NCBI GenBank assembly: GCA_963575645.1
Contig: OY754465.1
Span: 30,205,501 to 30,269,500 of the forward strand
DNA from: Xanthostigma xanthostigma
Taxonomy: Eukaryota; Arthropoda; Insecta; Raphidioptera; Raphidiidae
Length of the DNA stretch: 64,000 bases
Reading direction: 5' to 3'
Shown here in pieces: positions 28,401 through 41,112 of this stretch. A program made the position numbers and the translations under genes. Position 1 is the first letter of the stretch; the number at the start of each line of letters is the position of its first letter. The notes below the pieces were generated by a model. The model had not been told where the DNA came from, searched no databases, and was given only the letters and a program-made list of their open reading frames with translations.

Positions 28401-28800
28401 CTATACCATTCAGGTTTGGATCATTCTCTCATAAGAAAATGCAAACTGCATATTAACCATTATTTTAACGCAGACAAGCAGTTTTTACATGCTTCACGAC
28501 AATTGCGTGCAAATGAGTCCTTATAGGCAAAATTGCTTTATTTTACAAAGGTAAGTTTATTTACACTATAACATTCAGGTTTGGATCATTCTCTCATAAG
28601 AAAATGCAAACTTCATATTAACCATTATTTTAACGCAGACAAGCAGTTTTTACATGCTTTACGACAATTAGGTGCAAATGAGTCTTTATAGGCAAAATTG
28701 CTTTATTTCATGAGGGTAAGTCTATTTACACTATAACATTCAGGTTTGGATCATTATCTCATAAGAAAATGCAAACTGCATATTAACCATTATTTTAACG

Positions 28801-28964
28801 CAGACAAGCAGTTTTTACATGCTTCACGACAATTGCGTGCAAATGAGTCCTTATAGGCAAAATTGCTTTATTTTACAAAGGTAAGTTTATTTACACTATA
28901 ACATTCAGGTTTGGATCATTCTCTCATAAGAAAATGCAAACTGCATATTAACCATTATTTTAAC
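28801..28964 (+). repeat. Single extra monomer in copy B
   Basis: After tattttaacg at 28,791-28,800 copy B has a cagacaag/ttcacgac/ttacaaagg/gtttatttac unit that copy A lacks at 15,611. The offset between copies rises from 13,190 to 13,354 here. The extra unit has the same subtype as the one two units upstream (starting near 28,461). The next unit is also changed, from catacaag in A to ctacaag in B, which accounts for 164 rather than 165 bp. Confidence 0.75.
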
Positions 28965-29445
28965 GCTACAAGCAGTTTTTACATGCTTTATGACAATTAG
29001 GGGCAAATGAGTCCTTATAGGCAAAATTGCTTTATTTCATGAAGGTTAGTCTATTTACACTATAACATTCAGGTTTGGATCATTCTCTCATAAGAAAATG
29101 CAAACTGCATATTAACCATTATTTTAACGCATACAAGCAGTTTTTACATGCTTTATGACAATAAGGGCCAAATGAGTCCTTATAGGCAAAATTGCTTTAA
29201 TTCATGAAGGTAAGTCTATTTACACTATAATATTCAGGTTTGGATCATTCTCTCATAAGAAAATGCAAACTGCATATTAACCATTATTTTAACGCTACAA
29301 GCAGTTTTTACATGCTTTATGACAATTAGGGGCAAATGAGTCCTTATAGGCAAAATTGCTTTATATCATGAAGGTAAGTCTATTTACACTATAACATTCA
29401 GGTTTGGATCATTCTCTCATAAGAAAATGCAAACTGCATATTAAC

Positions 29446-29501
29446 AATTATTTAAACGCAGACAAGCAGTTTTTACATGCTTTACGACAATTAGGTGCAA
29501 T
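29446..29501 (+). repeat. Conversion-like patch in copy B
   Basis: Copy A at 16,092-16,147 has ccattattttaacgc with ttcacgacaattgcg. Copy B has caattatttaaacgc, tttacgacaattaggtgc and the rare gcaattgag. That combination is otherwise diagnostic of the unit about 500 bp further right in both copies (near 16,587 and 29,941). Sequence on both sides is the same in the two copies, so a short tract was probably copied from the nearby unit. Confidence 0.7.
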
Positions 29502-31449
29502 TGAGTCCTTATAGGCAAAATTGCTTTATTTTACAAAGGTAAGTTTATTTACACTATAACATTCAGGTTTGGATCATTCTCTCATAAGAAAATGCAAACT
29601 GCATATTAACCATTATTTTAACGCATACAAGCAGTTTTTACATGCTTTATGACAATTAGGGGCAAATGAGTCCTTATAGGCAAAATTGCTTTATTTTATG
29701 AAGGTAAGTCTATTTACACTATAACATTCAGGTTTGGATCATTCTCTTATAAGAAAATGCAAACTGCATATTAACCATTATTTTAACGCATACAAGCAAT
29801 TTTTACATGCTTTATGACAATTAGGGGCAAATGAGTCCTTATAGGCAAAATTGCTTTACTTCATAAAGGTAAGTCTATTTACACTATAATATTCAGGTTT
29901 GGATCATTCTCTCATAAGAAAATGCAAACTGCATATTAACAATTATTTAAACGCAGACAAGCAGTTTTTACATGCTTTACGACAATTAGGTGCAATTGAG
30001 TCCTTATAGGCAAAATTGCTTTATTTTACAAAGGTAAGTCTATTTTCACTATAACATTCAGGTTTGGATCATTCTCTCATAAGAAAATGCAAACTGCATA
30101 TTAACTATTATTTTAACGCATACAAGCAGTTTTTACAAGCTTTATGACAATTAGGTGCAAATGAGTCCTTATAGGCAAAATTGCTTTATTTCATGAGGGT
30201 GAGTCTATTTACACTATAACATTCAGGTTTGGATCATTCGCTCATAAGAAAATGCAAACTGCATATTTACTATCATTTTAACGCATACAAGCAGTTTTTA
30301 CATGCTTTATGACAATTAGGTGCAAATGAGTCTTTATAGGCAAAATTGCTTTATTTCATGAAGGTAAGTCTATTTACACTATAACATTCAGGTTTGGATC
30401 ATTCTCTTATAAGAAAATGCAAACTGCATATTAACCATTATTTTAACGCATACAAGCAATTTTTACATGCTTTATGACAATTAGGGGCAAATGAGTCCTT
30501 ATAGGCAAAATTGCTTTACTTCATAAAGGTAAGTCTATTTACACTATAATATTCAGGTTTGGATCATTCTCTCATAAGAAAATGCAAACTGCATATTAAC
30601 CATTATTTTAACGCTACAAGCAGTTTTTACATGCTTTATGACAATTAGGTGCAAATGAGTCCTTATAGGCAAAATTGTTTTATTTTACAAAAGTAAGTCT
30701 ATTTTCTCTATAACATTCAGGTTTGGATCATTCTCTCATAAGAAAATGCAAACTGCATATTAACTATTATTTTAACGCATACAAGCAGTTTTTACAAGCT
30801 TTATGACAATTAGGTGCAAATGAGTCCTTATAGGCAAAATTGCTTTATTTCATGAGGGTAAGTCTATTTACACTATAACATTCAGGTTTGGATCATTCGC
30901 TCATAAGAAAATGCAAACTACATATTTACTATCATTTTAACGCATACAAGCAGTTTTTACATGCTTTATGACAATTAGGTGCAAATGAGTCTTTATAGGC
31001 AAAATTGCTTTATTTCATGAAGGTAAGTCTATTTACACTATAACATTCAGGTTTGGATCATTCTCTCATAAGAAAATGCAAACTGCATATTAACCATTAT
31101 TTTAACGCATACAAGCAATTTTTACATGCTTTATGACAGTTAGGGGCAAATGAGTCCTTATAGGCAAAATTGCTTTATTTCATGAAGGTAAGTCTATTTA
31201 CACTGTAATATTCAGGTTTGGATCATTCTCTCATAAGAAAATGCAAACTGCATAATAACCATTATTTTAACGCTACAAGCAGTTTTTACATGCTTTATGA
31301 CAATTAGGGGCAAATGAGTCCTTATAGGCAAAATTAATTTATTTCATGAAGGTAAGTCTATTTACACTATAACATTCAGGTTTGGATCATTCTCTCATAA
31401 GAAAATGCAAACTGCATATTAACCATTATTTTAACGCAGACAAGCAGTT

Positions 31450-34400
31450 TTTACATGCTTCACGACAATTGCGTGCAAATGAGTCCTTATAGGCAAAATT
31501 GCTTTATTTCATGAAGGTTAGTCTATTTACACTATAACATTCAGGTTTGGATCATTCTTTCATAAGAAAATGCAAACTGCATATTAACCATTATTTAAAC
31601 GCAGACAAACAGTTTTTACATGCTTTACGACAATTAGGTGCAAATGAGTCTTTATAGGCAAAATTACTTTATTTCATGAGGGTAAGTCTATTTACACTAT
31701 AACATTCAGGTTTGGATCATTCTCTCATAAGAAAATGCAAACTGCATGTTAACCATTTTTTTAACGCAGACAAGCAGTTTTTACATGCTTTATGACAATT
31801 AGGGGCAAATGAGTCCTTATAGGCAAAATTGCTTTATTTTATGAAGGTAAGTCTATTTACACTATAACATTCAGGTTTGGATCATTCTCTCATAAGAAAA
31901 TGCAAACTGCATATTAACCATTATTTAAACGCAGACAAGCAGTTTTTACATGCTTTACGACAATTAGGTGCAAATGAGTCCTTATAGGCAAAATTGCTTT
32001 ATTTTACAAAGGTAAGTCTATTTTTACTATAACATTCAGGTTTGGATCATTCTCTCATAAGAAAATGCAAACTGCATATTAACTATTATTTTAACGCATA
32101 CAAGCAGTTTTTACAAGCTTTATGACAATTAGGTGCAAATGAGTCCTTATAGGCAAAATTGCTTTATTTCATGAGGGTAAGTCTATTTACACTATAACAT
32201 TCAGGTTTGGATCATTCGCTCATAAGAAAATGCAAACTGCATATTAACCATTATTTTAACGCAGACAAGCAGTTTTTACATGCTTTATGACAATTAGGGG
32301 CAAATGAGTCCTTATAGGCAAAATTGCTTTATTTTATGAAGGTAAGTCTATTTACACTATAACATTCAGGTTTAGATCATTCTCTCATAAGAAAATGCAA
32401 ACTGCATATTAACCATTATTTAAACGCAGACAAGCAGTTTTTACATTCTTTACGACAATTAGGTGCAAATGAGTCCTTATAGGCAAAATTGCTTTATTTT
32501 ACAAAGGTAAGTCTATTTTTACTATAACATTCAGGTTTGGATCATTCTCTCATAAGAAAATGCAAACTGCATATTAACTATCATTTTAACGCATACAAGC
32601 AGTTTTTACATGCTTTAAGACAATTAGGTGCAAATGAGTCTTTATAGGCAAAATTGCTTTATTTCATGAAGGTAAGTCTATTTACACTATAACATTCAGG
32701 TTTGGATCATTCTCTCATAAGAAAATGCAAACTGCATATTAACCATTATTTTAACGCATACAAGCAATTTTTACATGCTTTATGACAATTAGGGGCAAAT
32801 GAGTCCTTATAGGCAAAATTGCTTTATTTCATGAAGGTAAGTCTATTTACACTATAATATTCAGGTCTGGATCATTCTCTCATAAGAAAATGCAAACTGC
32901 ATATTAACCATTATTTTAACGCTACAAGCAGTTTTTACATGCTTTATGACAATTAGGGGCAAATGAGTCCTTATAGGCAAAATTGCTTTATTTTACAAAG
33001 GTAAGTTTATTTACACTATAACATTCAGGTTTGGATCATTCTCTCATAAGAAAATGCAAACTGCATATTAACCATTATTTAAACGCAGACAAGCAGTTTT
33101 TACATGCTTTACGACAATTAGGTGCAAATGAGTCTTTATAGGATAAATTGCTTTATTTCATGAGGGTAAGTCTATTTACACTATAACATTCAGGTTTGGA
33201 TCATTCTCTCATAAGAAAATGCAAACTGCATATTAACCATTATTTTAACGCATACAAGCAGTTTTTACATGCTTTATGACAATTAGGGGCAAATGAGTCC
33301 TTATAGGCAAAATTGCTTTATTTCATGAAGGTTAGTCTATTTACACTATAACATACAGGTTTGGATCATTCTCTCATAAGAAAATGCAAACTGCATATTT
33401 ACTATCATTTTAACGCATACAAGCAGTTTTTACATGCTTTATGACAATTAGGTGCAAATGAGTCTTTATAGGCAAAATTGCTTTATTTCATGAGGGTAAG
33501 TCTATTTACACTATAACATTCAGGTTTGGATCATTCGCTCATAAAAAAATGCAAACTGCATATTAACCATTATTTTAACGCAGACAAGCAGTTTTTACAT
33601 GCTTTATGACAATTAGGGGCAAATGAGTCCTTATAGGCAAAATTGCTTTATTTTATGAAGGTAAGTCTATTTACACTATAACATTCAGGTTTGGATCATT
33701 CTCTCATAAGAAAATGCAAACTGCATATTAACTATTATTTTAACGCATACAAGCAGTTTTTACAAGCTTTATGACAATTAGGTGCAAATGAGTCCTTATA
33801 GGCAAAATTGCTTTATTTCATGAAGGTAAGTCTATTTACACTATAACATTCAGGTTTGGATCATTCTCTCATAAGAAAATGCAAACTGCATATTAACCAT
33901 TATTTTAACGCAGACAAGCAGTTTTTACATGCTTCACGACAATTGCGTGCAAATGAGTCCTTATAGGCAAAATTGCTTTATTTTATGAAGGTAAGTTTAT
34001 TTACACTATAACATTCAGGTTTGGATCATTCTCTCATAAGAAAATGCAAACTGCATATTAACCATTATTTAAACGCAGACAAGCAGTTTTTACATGCTTT
34101 ACGACAATTAGGTGCAAATGAGTCTTTATAGGCAAAATTGCTTTATTTCATGAGGGTAAGTCTATTTACACTATAACATTCAGGTTTGGATCATTCTCTC
34201 TTAAGAAAATGCAAACTGCATATTAACCATTATTTTAACGCATACAAGCAGTTTTTACATGCTTTATGACAATTAGGGGCAAATGAGTCCTTATAGGCAA
34301 AATTGCTTTATTTCATGAAGGTTAGTCTATTTACACTATAACATTCAGGTTTGGATCATTCTCTCATAAGAAAATGCAAACTGCATATTAACCATTATTT

Positions 34401-36835
34401 AAACGCAGACAAGCAGTTTTTACATGCTTTACGACAATTAGGTGCAAATGAGTCTTTATGGGCAAAATTGCTTTATATCATGAGGGTAAGTCTATTTACA
34501 CTATAACATACAGGTTTGCATCATTCTCTCATAAGAAAATGCAAACTGCATATTTACTATCATTTTAACGCATACAAGCAGTTTTTACATGCTTTATGAC
34601 AATTAGGTGCAAATGAGTCTTTATAGGCAAAATTGCTTTATTTCATGAGGGTAAGTCTATTTACACTATAACATTCAGGTTTGGATCATTCTCTCATAAG
34701 AAAATTCAAACTGCATATTAACCATTATTTTAACGCTGATAAGCAGTTTTTACATGCTTTACGACAATTAAGTGCAGATGAGTCCTTATAGGCAAAATTG
34801 CTTTATTTTACAAAGGTAAGTCTATTTTCACTATAACATTCAGGTTTGGATCTTTCTCTCATAAGAAAATGCAAACTGCATATTAACTATTATTTTAACG
34901 CATACAAGCAGTTTTTACAAGCTTTATGACAATTAGGTGCAAATGAGTCCTTATAGGCAAAATTGCTTTATTTCATGAGGGTAAGTCTATTTACACTATA
35001 ACATTCAGGTTTGGATCATTCTCTCATAAGAAAATGCAAACTGCATATTTACTATCATTTTAACGCATACAAGCAGTTTTTACATGCTTTATGACAATTA
35101 GGTGCAAATGAGTCTTTATAGGCAAAATTGCTTTATTTCATGAAGGTAAGTCTATTTACACTATAACATTCAGGTTTGGATCATTCTCTCATAATAAAAT
35201 GCAAACTGCATATTAACCATTATTTTAACGCATACAAGCAGTTTTTACATGCTTTATGACAATTAGGGGCAAATGAGTCTATACATATAGGCAAAATTGC
35301 TTTATTTTACAAAGGTAAGTCTATTTACACTATACATTCAGGTTTGGATCATTCTCTCGTAAGAAAATGCAAACTGCATATTAACCATTATTTAAACGCA
35401 GACAAGCAGTTTTTACATGCTTTACGACAATTAAGTGCAAATGAGTCTTTATAGGCAAAATTGCTTAATTTCATGAGATTAAGTCTATTTACACTATAAC
35501 ATTCAGGTTTGAATCATTCTCTCATAAGAAAATGCAAACTGCATATTTACTATCATTTTTACGCAGACAAGCAGTTTTTACATGCTTCACGACAATTGCG
35601 TGCAAATGAGTCCTTATAGGCAAAATTGCTTTATTTTACAAAGGTAAGTCTATTTACACTATAACATTCAGGTTTGGATCATTCTCTCATAAGAAAATGC
35701 AAACTGCATATTAACCATTATTTTAACGCATACAAGCAGTTTTTACATGCTTTATGACAATTAGGGGCAAATGAGTCCATATAGGCAAAATTGCTTTATT
35801 TTACAAAGGTAAGTCTATTTACACTATACATTCAGGTTTAAATCATTCTCTCGTAAGAAAATGCAAACTGCATATTAACCATTATTTAAACGCAGACAAG
35901 CAGTTTTTACATGCTTTATGACAATTAGGTGCAAATGAGTCTTTATAGGCAAAATTGCTTTATTTCATGAAGGTAAGTCTATTTACACTATAACATTCAG
36001 GTTTGGATCATTCTCTCATAAGAAAATGCAAACTGCATATTAACCGTTATTTAAACGCAGACAAGCAGTTTTTACATGCTTTACGACAATTAGGTGCAAA
36101 TGAGTCTTTATAGGCAAAATTGCTTTATTTCATGAGGGTAAGTCTATTTACACTATAACATTCAGGTTTGGATCATTTTCTCATAAGAAAATGCAAACTG
36201 CATATTAACCATTATTTTAACGCATACAAGCAGTTTTTACATGCTTTATGACAATTAGGGGCAAATGAGTCCTTATAGGCAAAATTGCTTTATTTCATAA
36301 AGGTAAGTCTATTTACACTATAACATTCAGGTTTGGATCATTCTCTCATAAGAAAATGCAAACTGCATATTAACCATTATTTTAACGCAGACAAGCAGTT
36401 TTTACATGCTTTATGACAATTAGGGGCAAATGAGTCCTTATAGGCAAAATTGCTTTATTTCATGAAGGTTAGTCTATTTACACTATAACATTCAGGTTTG
36501 GATCATTCTCTCATAAGAAAATGCAAATGCATATTAACCATTATTTAAACGCAGACAAGCAGTTTTTACATGCTTTACGACAATTAGGTGCAAATTAGTC
36601 TTTATAGGCAAAATTGCTTTATTTTATGAAGGTAAGTCTATTTACACTATAACATTCAGGTTTGGATCATTCTCTCATAATAAAATGCACACTGCATATT
36701 AACCATTATTTTAACGCATACAAGCAGTTTTTACATGCTTTATGACAATTAGGGGCAAATGAGTCCATATAGGCAAAATTGCTTTATTTTACAAAGGTAA
36801 GTCTATTTACACTATAACATTCAGGTTTGGATCAT
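31450..36835 (+). repeat. Mixed-subtype part of the array
   Basis: About 5.4 kb, roughly 33 monomers, built of the same subtypes but without the long near-identical block structure to its left. Markers include cattatttaaacgc units alternating with catgaggg units, caggtctggatc (32,864), gctgataagcag (near 34,735), ctatacattcagg with a missing base (near 35,331 and 35,829) and a 4-base insertion giving gagtctatacatatagg (35,275-35,292). Parts recur at 47.8-49.9 kb (ggtctgg at 32,864 and 49,192, offset 16,328). No gene or foreign insertion is present. Confidence 0.7.
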
Positions 36836-37130
36836 TTTCTCAAAAGATAATGCAAACTGATCATTTCCTATTATTTTCACGCAGACAAGCAGTATTTACA
36901 TGCTTTATGACAATTAGGTGCAAATGAGTCCTTATAGGCAAAATTGTTTTATTTCACAATGGTAAGTCTACTTACACTATAACATTCAGGTTTGGATCAT
37001 TCTCTCATTAGAAAATGAAAACTGCATATTTACTATCATTTTTACGCAGACAAGTAGTTTTTACATGCTTCACGACAATTAGGTGCGAATGAGTCCTTAG
37101 AAGCAAAATTACTTTATTTTACAAAGGCAA
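36836..37130 (+). repeat. Diverged cassette 1, copy 1
   Basis: A run of nearly two monomers with linked unusual variants: ttttctcaaaagataatgc, actgatcatttcc, attttcacgcag, cagtatttac, ctacttacac, cattagaaaatgaaaac, aagtagttt, gtgcgaatgag, ccttagaagc and aaaggcaag. The set occurs four times in the window and nowhere to the left of this copy, so it is a distinct lineage of units that moves as a block. Confidence 0.85.
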
Positions 37131-37324
37131 GTCTATTTACACTATAACATTCAGGTTTGGATCATTCTCTCATAAGAAAATGCAAACTGCATATTAACTA
37201 TTATTTTAATGCATTCAAGCAGTTTTTACATGCTTTATGACAATTAGAGGCAAATGAGTCCTTAAAGGCAAAATTGTTTTATTTTACAAAGGTAAGTCTA
37301 CTTTCACTATAACATTCAGGTTTG

Positions 37325-37482
37325 GATCAGTCTCTCATAAGAAAATGCAAACTGCATATTAAACATTATTTTAACGCTGACAAGCAGTTTTTACATGCTT
37401 TATGACAATTAGGGGCAAATGAGTCATTATAGGCAAAATTGCTTTATTTAATGAAGGTATAACTATTTACACTATTATATTC
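37325..37482 (+). repeat. Diverged cassette 2, copy 1
   Basis: One monomer length with linked variants gatcagtctctc, attaaacattatt, gctgacaag, gagtcattatagg, tttatttaatgaaggtat, aactatttac and actattatattc. It lies 489 bp right of the start of cassette 1. The left half of the set also occurs at 11,109-11,215 and 24,299-24,405, where it is joined to an ordinary ttttacaaagg right half, so cassette 2 shows at least one recombined form. Confidence 0.8.
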
Positions 37483-39805
37483 AGGTTTGGATCATTCTCT
37501 CATAAGAAAATGCAAACTGCATATTAACTATTATTTTAACGCATACAAGCAGTTTTTACAAGCTTTATGACAATTAGGTGCAAATGAGTCCTTATAGGCA
37601 AAATTGCTTTATTTCATGAGGGTAAGTCTTTTTACACTATAACATTTAGGTTTGGATCATTCTCTCATAAGAAAATGCAAACTGCATATTAACCATTATT
37701 TTAACGCAGACAAGCAGTTTTTACATGCTTCACGACAATTGCGTGCAAATTAGTCCTTATAGGCAAAATTGCTTTATTTTTCAAAGGTAAGTTTATTTAC
37801 ACTATAACATTCAGGTTTGGATCATTCTCTCATAAGAAAATGCAAACTGCATATTAACCATTATTTAAACGCAGACAAGCAGTTTTTACATGCTTTACGA
37901 CAATTAGGTGCAAATGAGTCTTTATAGGCAAAATTGCTTTATTTCATGAGGGTAAGTCTATTTACACTATAACATTCAGGTTTGGATCATTCTCTCATAA
38001 GAAAATGCAAACTGCATATTAACCATTATTTTAACGCATACAAGCAGTTTTTACATGCTTTATGACAATTAGGTGCAAATGAGTCTTTATAGGCAAAATT
38101 GCTTTATTTCATGAAGGTTAGTCTATTTAAACTATAACATTCAGGTTTGGATCATTCTCTCATAAGAAAATGCAAACTGCATATTAACCATTATTTAAAC
38201 GCAGACAAGCAGTTTTTACATGCTTTACGACAATTAGGTGCAAATGAGTCTTTATAGGCAAAATTGCTTTATTTCATGAGGGTAAGTCTATTTACACTAT
38301 AACATTCAGGTTTGGATCATTCTCTCATAAGAAAATGCAAACTGCATATTTACTATCATTTTAACGCATACAAGCAGTTTTTACATGCTTTATGACAATT
38401 AGGTGCAAATGAGTCTTTATAGGCAAAATTGCTTTATTTCATGAGGGTAAGTCTATTTACACTATAACATTCAGGTTTGGATCATACTCTCATAAGAAAA
38501 TTCAAACTGCATATTAACCATTATTTTAACGCTGACAAGCAGTTTTTACATGCTTTACGACAATTAAGTGCAAATGAGTCCTTATAGGCAAAATTGCTTT
38601 ATTTTACAAAGGTAAGTCTATTTTCACTATAACATTCAGGTTTGGATCTTTCTCTCATAAGAAAATGCAAACTGCATATTAACTATTATTTTAACGCATA
38701 CAAGCAGTTTTTACAAGCTTTATGACAATTAGGTGCAAATGAGTCCTTATAGGCAAAATTGCTTTATTTCATGAGGGTAAGTCTATTTACACTATAACAT
38801 TCAGGTTTGGATCATTCTCTCATAAGAAAATGCAAACTGCGTATTAACCATTATTTAAACGCAGACAAGCAGTTTTTACATGCTTTACGACAATTAGGTG
38901 CAAATGAGTCTTTATAGGCAAAATTGCTTTATTTCATGAGGGTAAGTCTATTTACACTATAACATTCAGGTTTAGATCATTCTCTCATAAGAAAATGCAA
39001 ACTGCATATTAACCATTATTTTAACGCATACAAGCAGTTTTTACATGCTTTATGACAATTAGGGGCAAATGAGTCCTTATAGGCAAAATTGCTTTATTTC
39101 ATGAAGGTTAGTCTATTTACACTATAACATTCAGGTTTGGATCATTCTCTCATATGAAAATGCAAACTGCATATTAACCATTATGTAAACGCAGACAAGC
39201 AGTTTTTACATGCTTTACGACAATTAGGTGCAAATGAGTCTTTATAGGCAAAATTACTTTATTTCATGAGGGTAAGTCTATTTACACTATAACATTCAGG
39301 TTTGGATCATTCTCTCATAAGAAAATGCAAACTGCATATTAACCATTATTTTAACGCAGACAAGCAGTTTTTACATGCTTCACGACAATTGCGTGCAAAT
39401 GATTCCTTATAGGCAAAATTGCTTTATTTTACAAAGGTAAGTCTATTTACACTATCACATTCAGGTTTGGATCATTCTCTCATAAGAAAATGCAAACTGC
39501 ATGTTAACCATTATTTTAACGCAGACAAGAAGTTTTTACATGCTTTATGACAATTACGGGGAAATGAGTCCTTATAGGCAAAATTGGTTTATTTCATGAA
39601 GGTAAGTCTATTTACATTATAACATTCAGGTTTGGATCATTCTCTCATAAGAAAATGCAAACTGCATATTAACCATTATTTTAACGCAGACAAGCAGTTT
39701 TTACATGCTTCACGACAATTGCGTGCAAATGAGTCCTTATAGGCAAAATTGCTTTATTTTACAAAGGTAAGTCTATTTACACTATAAAATTCAGGTTTGG
39801 ATCAT

Positions 39806-40100
39806 TTTCTCAAAAGATAATGCAAACTGATCATTTCCTATTATTTTCACGCAGACAAACAGTATTTACATGCTTTATGACAATTAGGTGCAAATGAGTC
39901 CTTATAGGCAAAATTGCTTTATTTCACAAAGGTAAGTCTACTTACACTATAACATTCAGGTTTGGATCATTCTCTCATTAGAAAATGAAAACTGCATATT
40001 TACTATCATTTTTACGCAGACAAGTAGTTTTTACATGCTTCACGACAATTAGGTGCGAATGAGTCCTTAGAAGCAAAATTACTGTATTTTACAAAGGCAA
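39806..40100 (+). repeat. Diverged cassette 1, copy 2
   Basis: Same linked variants as 36,836-37,130 at an offset of 2,970 bp (18 monomers). Private changes are cagacaaacag and actgtattttac. This copy was duplicated again to 52,662 as part of a larger block. Confidence 0.85.
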
Positions 40101-40954
40101 GTCTATTTACACTATAACATTCAGGTTTGGATCATTCTCTCATAAGAAAATGCAAACTGCACATTTTCTATCATTTTAACGCAGACAAGCAGTTTTTACA
40201 TGCTTGACGACAATTAGGTGCAAATGAGTCTTTATAGGCAAAATTGCTTTATTTCATGAGGGTAAGTCTATTTACACTATAACATTCGGGTTTGGATCAT
40301 TCTCTCATAAGAAAATGCAAACTGCATATTAACTATTATTTTAACGCATTCAAGCAGTTTTTACATGCTTTATGACAATTAGAGGCAAATGAGTCCTTAT
40401 AGGCAAAATTGCTTTATTTCATGAAGGTAAGTCTATTTACACTATAACATTCAGGTTTGGATTATTTTCTCATAAGAAAATGCAAACTGCATATAAACCA
40501 TTATTTAAACGCAGACAAGCAGTTTTTACATGGTTTACGACAATTAGGTGCAAATGAGTCCTTATAGGCAAAATTGCTTTATTTTACAAAGGTAAGTCTA
40601 TTTTCACTATAACATTCAGGTTTGGATCTTTCTCTCATAAGAAAATGCAAACTGCATATTAACTATTATTTTAACGCATACAAGCAGTTTTTACAAGCTT
40701 TATGACAATTAGGTGCAAATGAGTCCTTATAGGCAAAATTGCTTTATTTCATGAGGGTAAGTCTATTTACACTATAACATTCAGGTTTGGATCATTCTCT
40801 CATAAGAAAATGCAAACTGCGTATTAACCATTATTTAAACGCAGACAAGCAGTTTTTACATGCTTTACGACAATTAGGTGCAAATGAGTCTTTATAGGCA
40901 AAATTGCTTTATTTCATGAGGGTAAGTCTATTTACACTATAACATTCAGGTTTG

Positions 40955-41112
40955 GATCAGTCTCTCATAATAAAATGCAAACTGCATATTAAACATTATT
41001 TTAACGCTGACAAGCAGTTTTTACATGCTTTATGACAATTAGGGGCAAATGAGTCATTATAGGCAAAATTGCTTTATTTAATGAAGGTATAACTATTTAC
41101 ACTATTATATTC
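40955..41112 (+). repeat. Diverged cassette 2, copy 2
   Basis: Same linked variants 3,630 bp (22 monomers) after copy 1. Here it lies 1,149 bp from cassette 1, 660 bp (four monomers) more than in copies 1 and 3, so four units were gained here or lost there. Confidence 0.8.

Larger units (their letters stand above)
20490..30684 (+). repeat. Copy B of the 13.19-kb (80-monomer) repeat
   Basis: Partner of 7,300-17,330 with the same order of rare marker units. It carries one additional monomer at about 28,801-28,964 and a clustered patch at 29,446-29,501. To the right of about 30,660 it stops matching copy A and instead matches the start of the window at an offset of 29,448, with gcaaaattgttttatttt as the first distinguishing marker. 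Confidence 0.88.

Noticed and set aside
35275-35292. Possible target-site duplication of a lost insertion (gagtctatacatatagg)
   Set aside because: Only about four bases are added, the change resembles a local tata/cata slippage, and no element or footprint with matching flanks is present.
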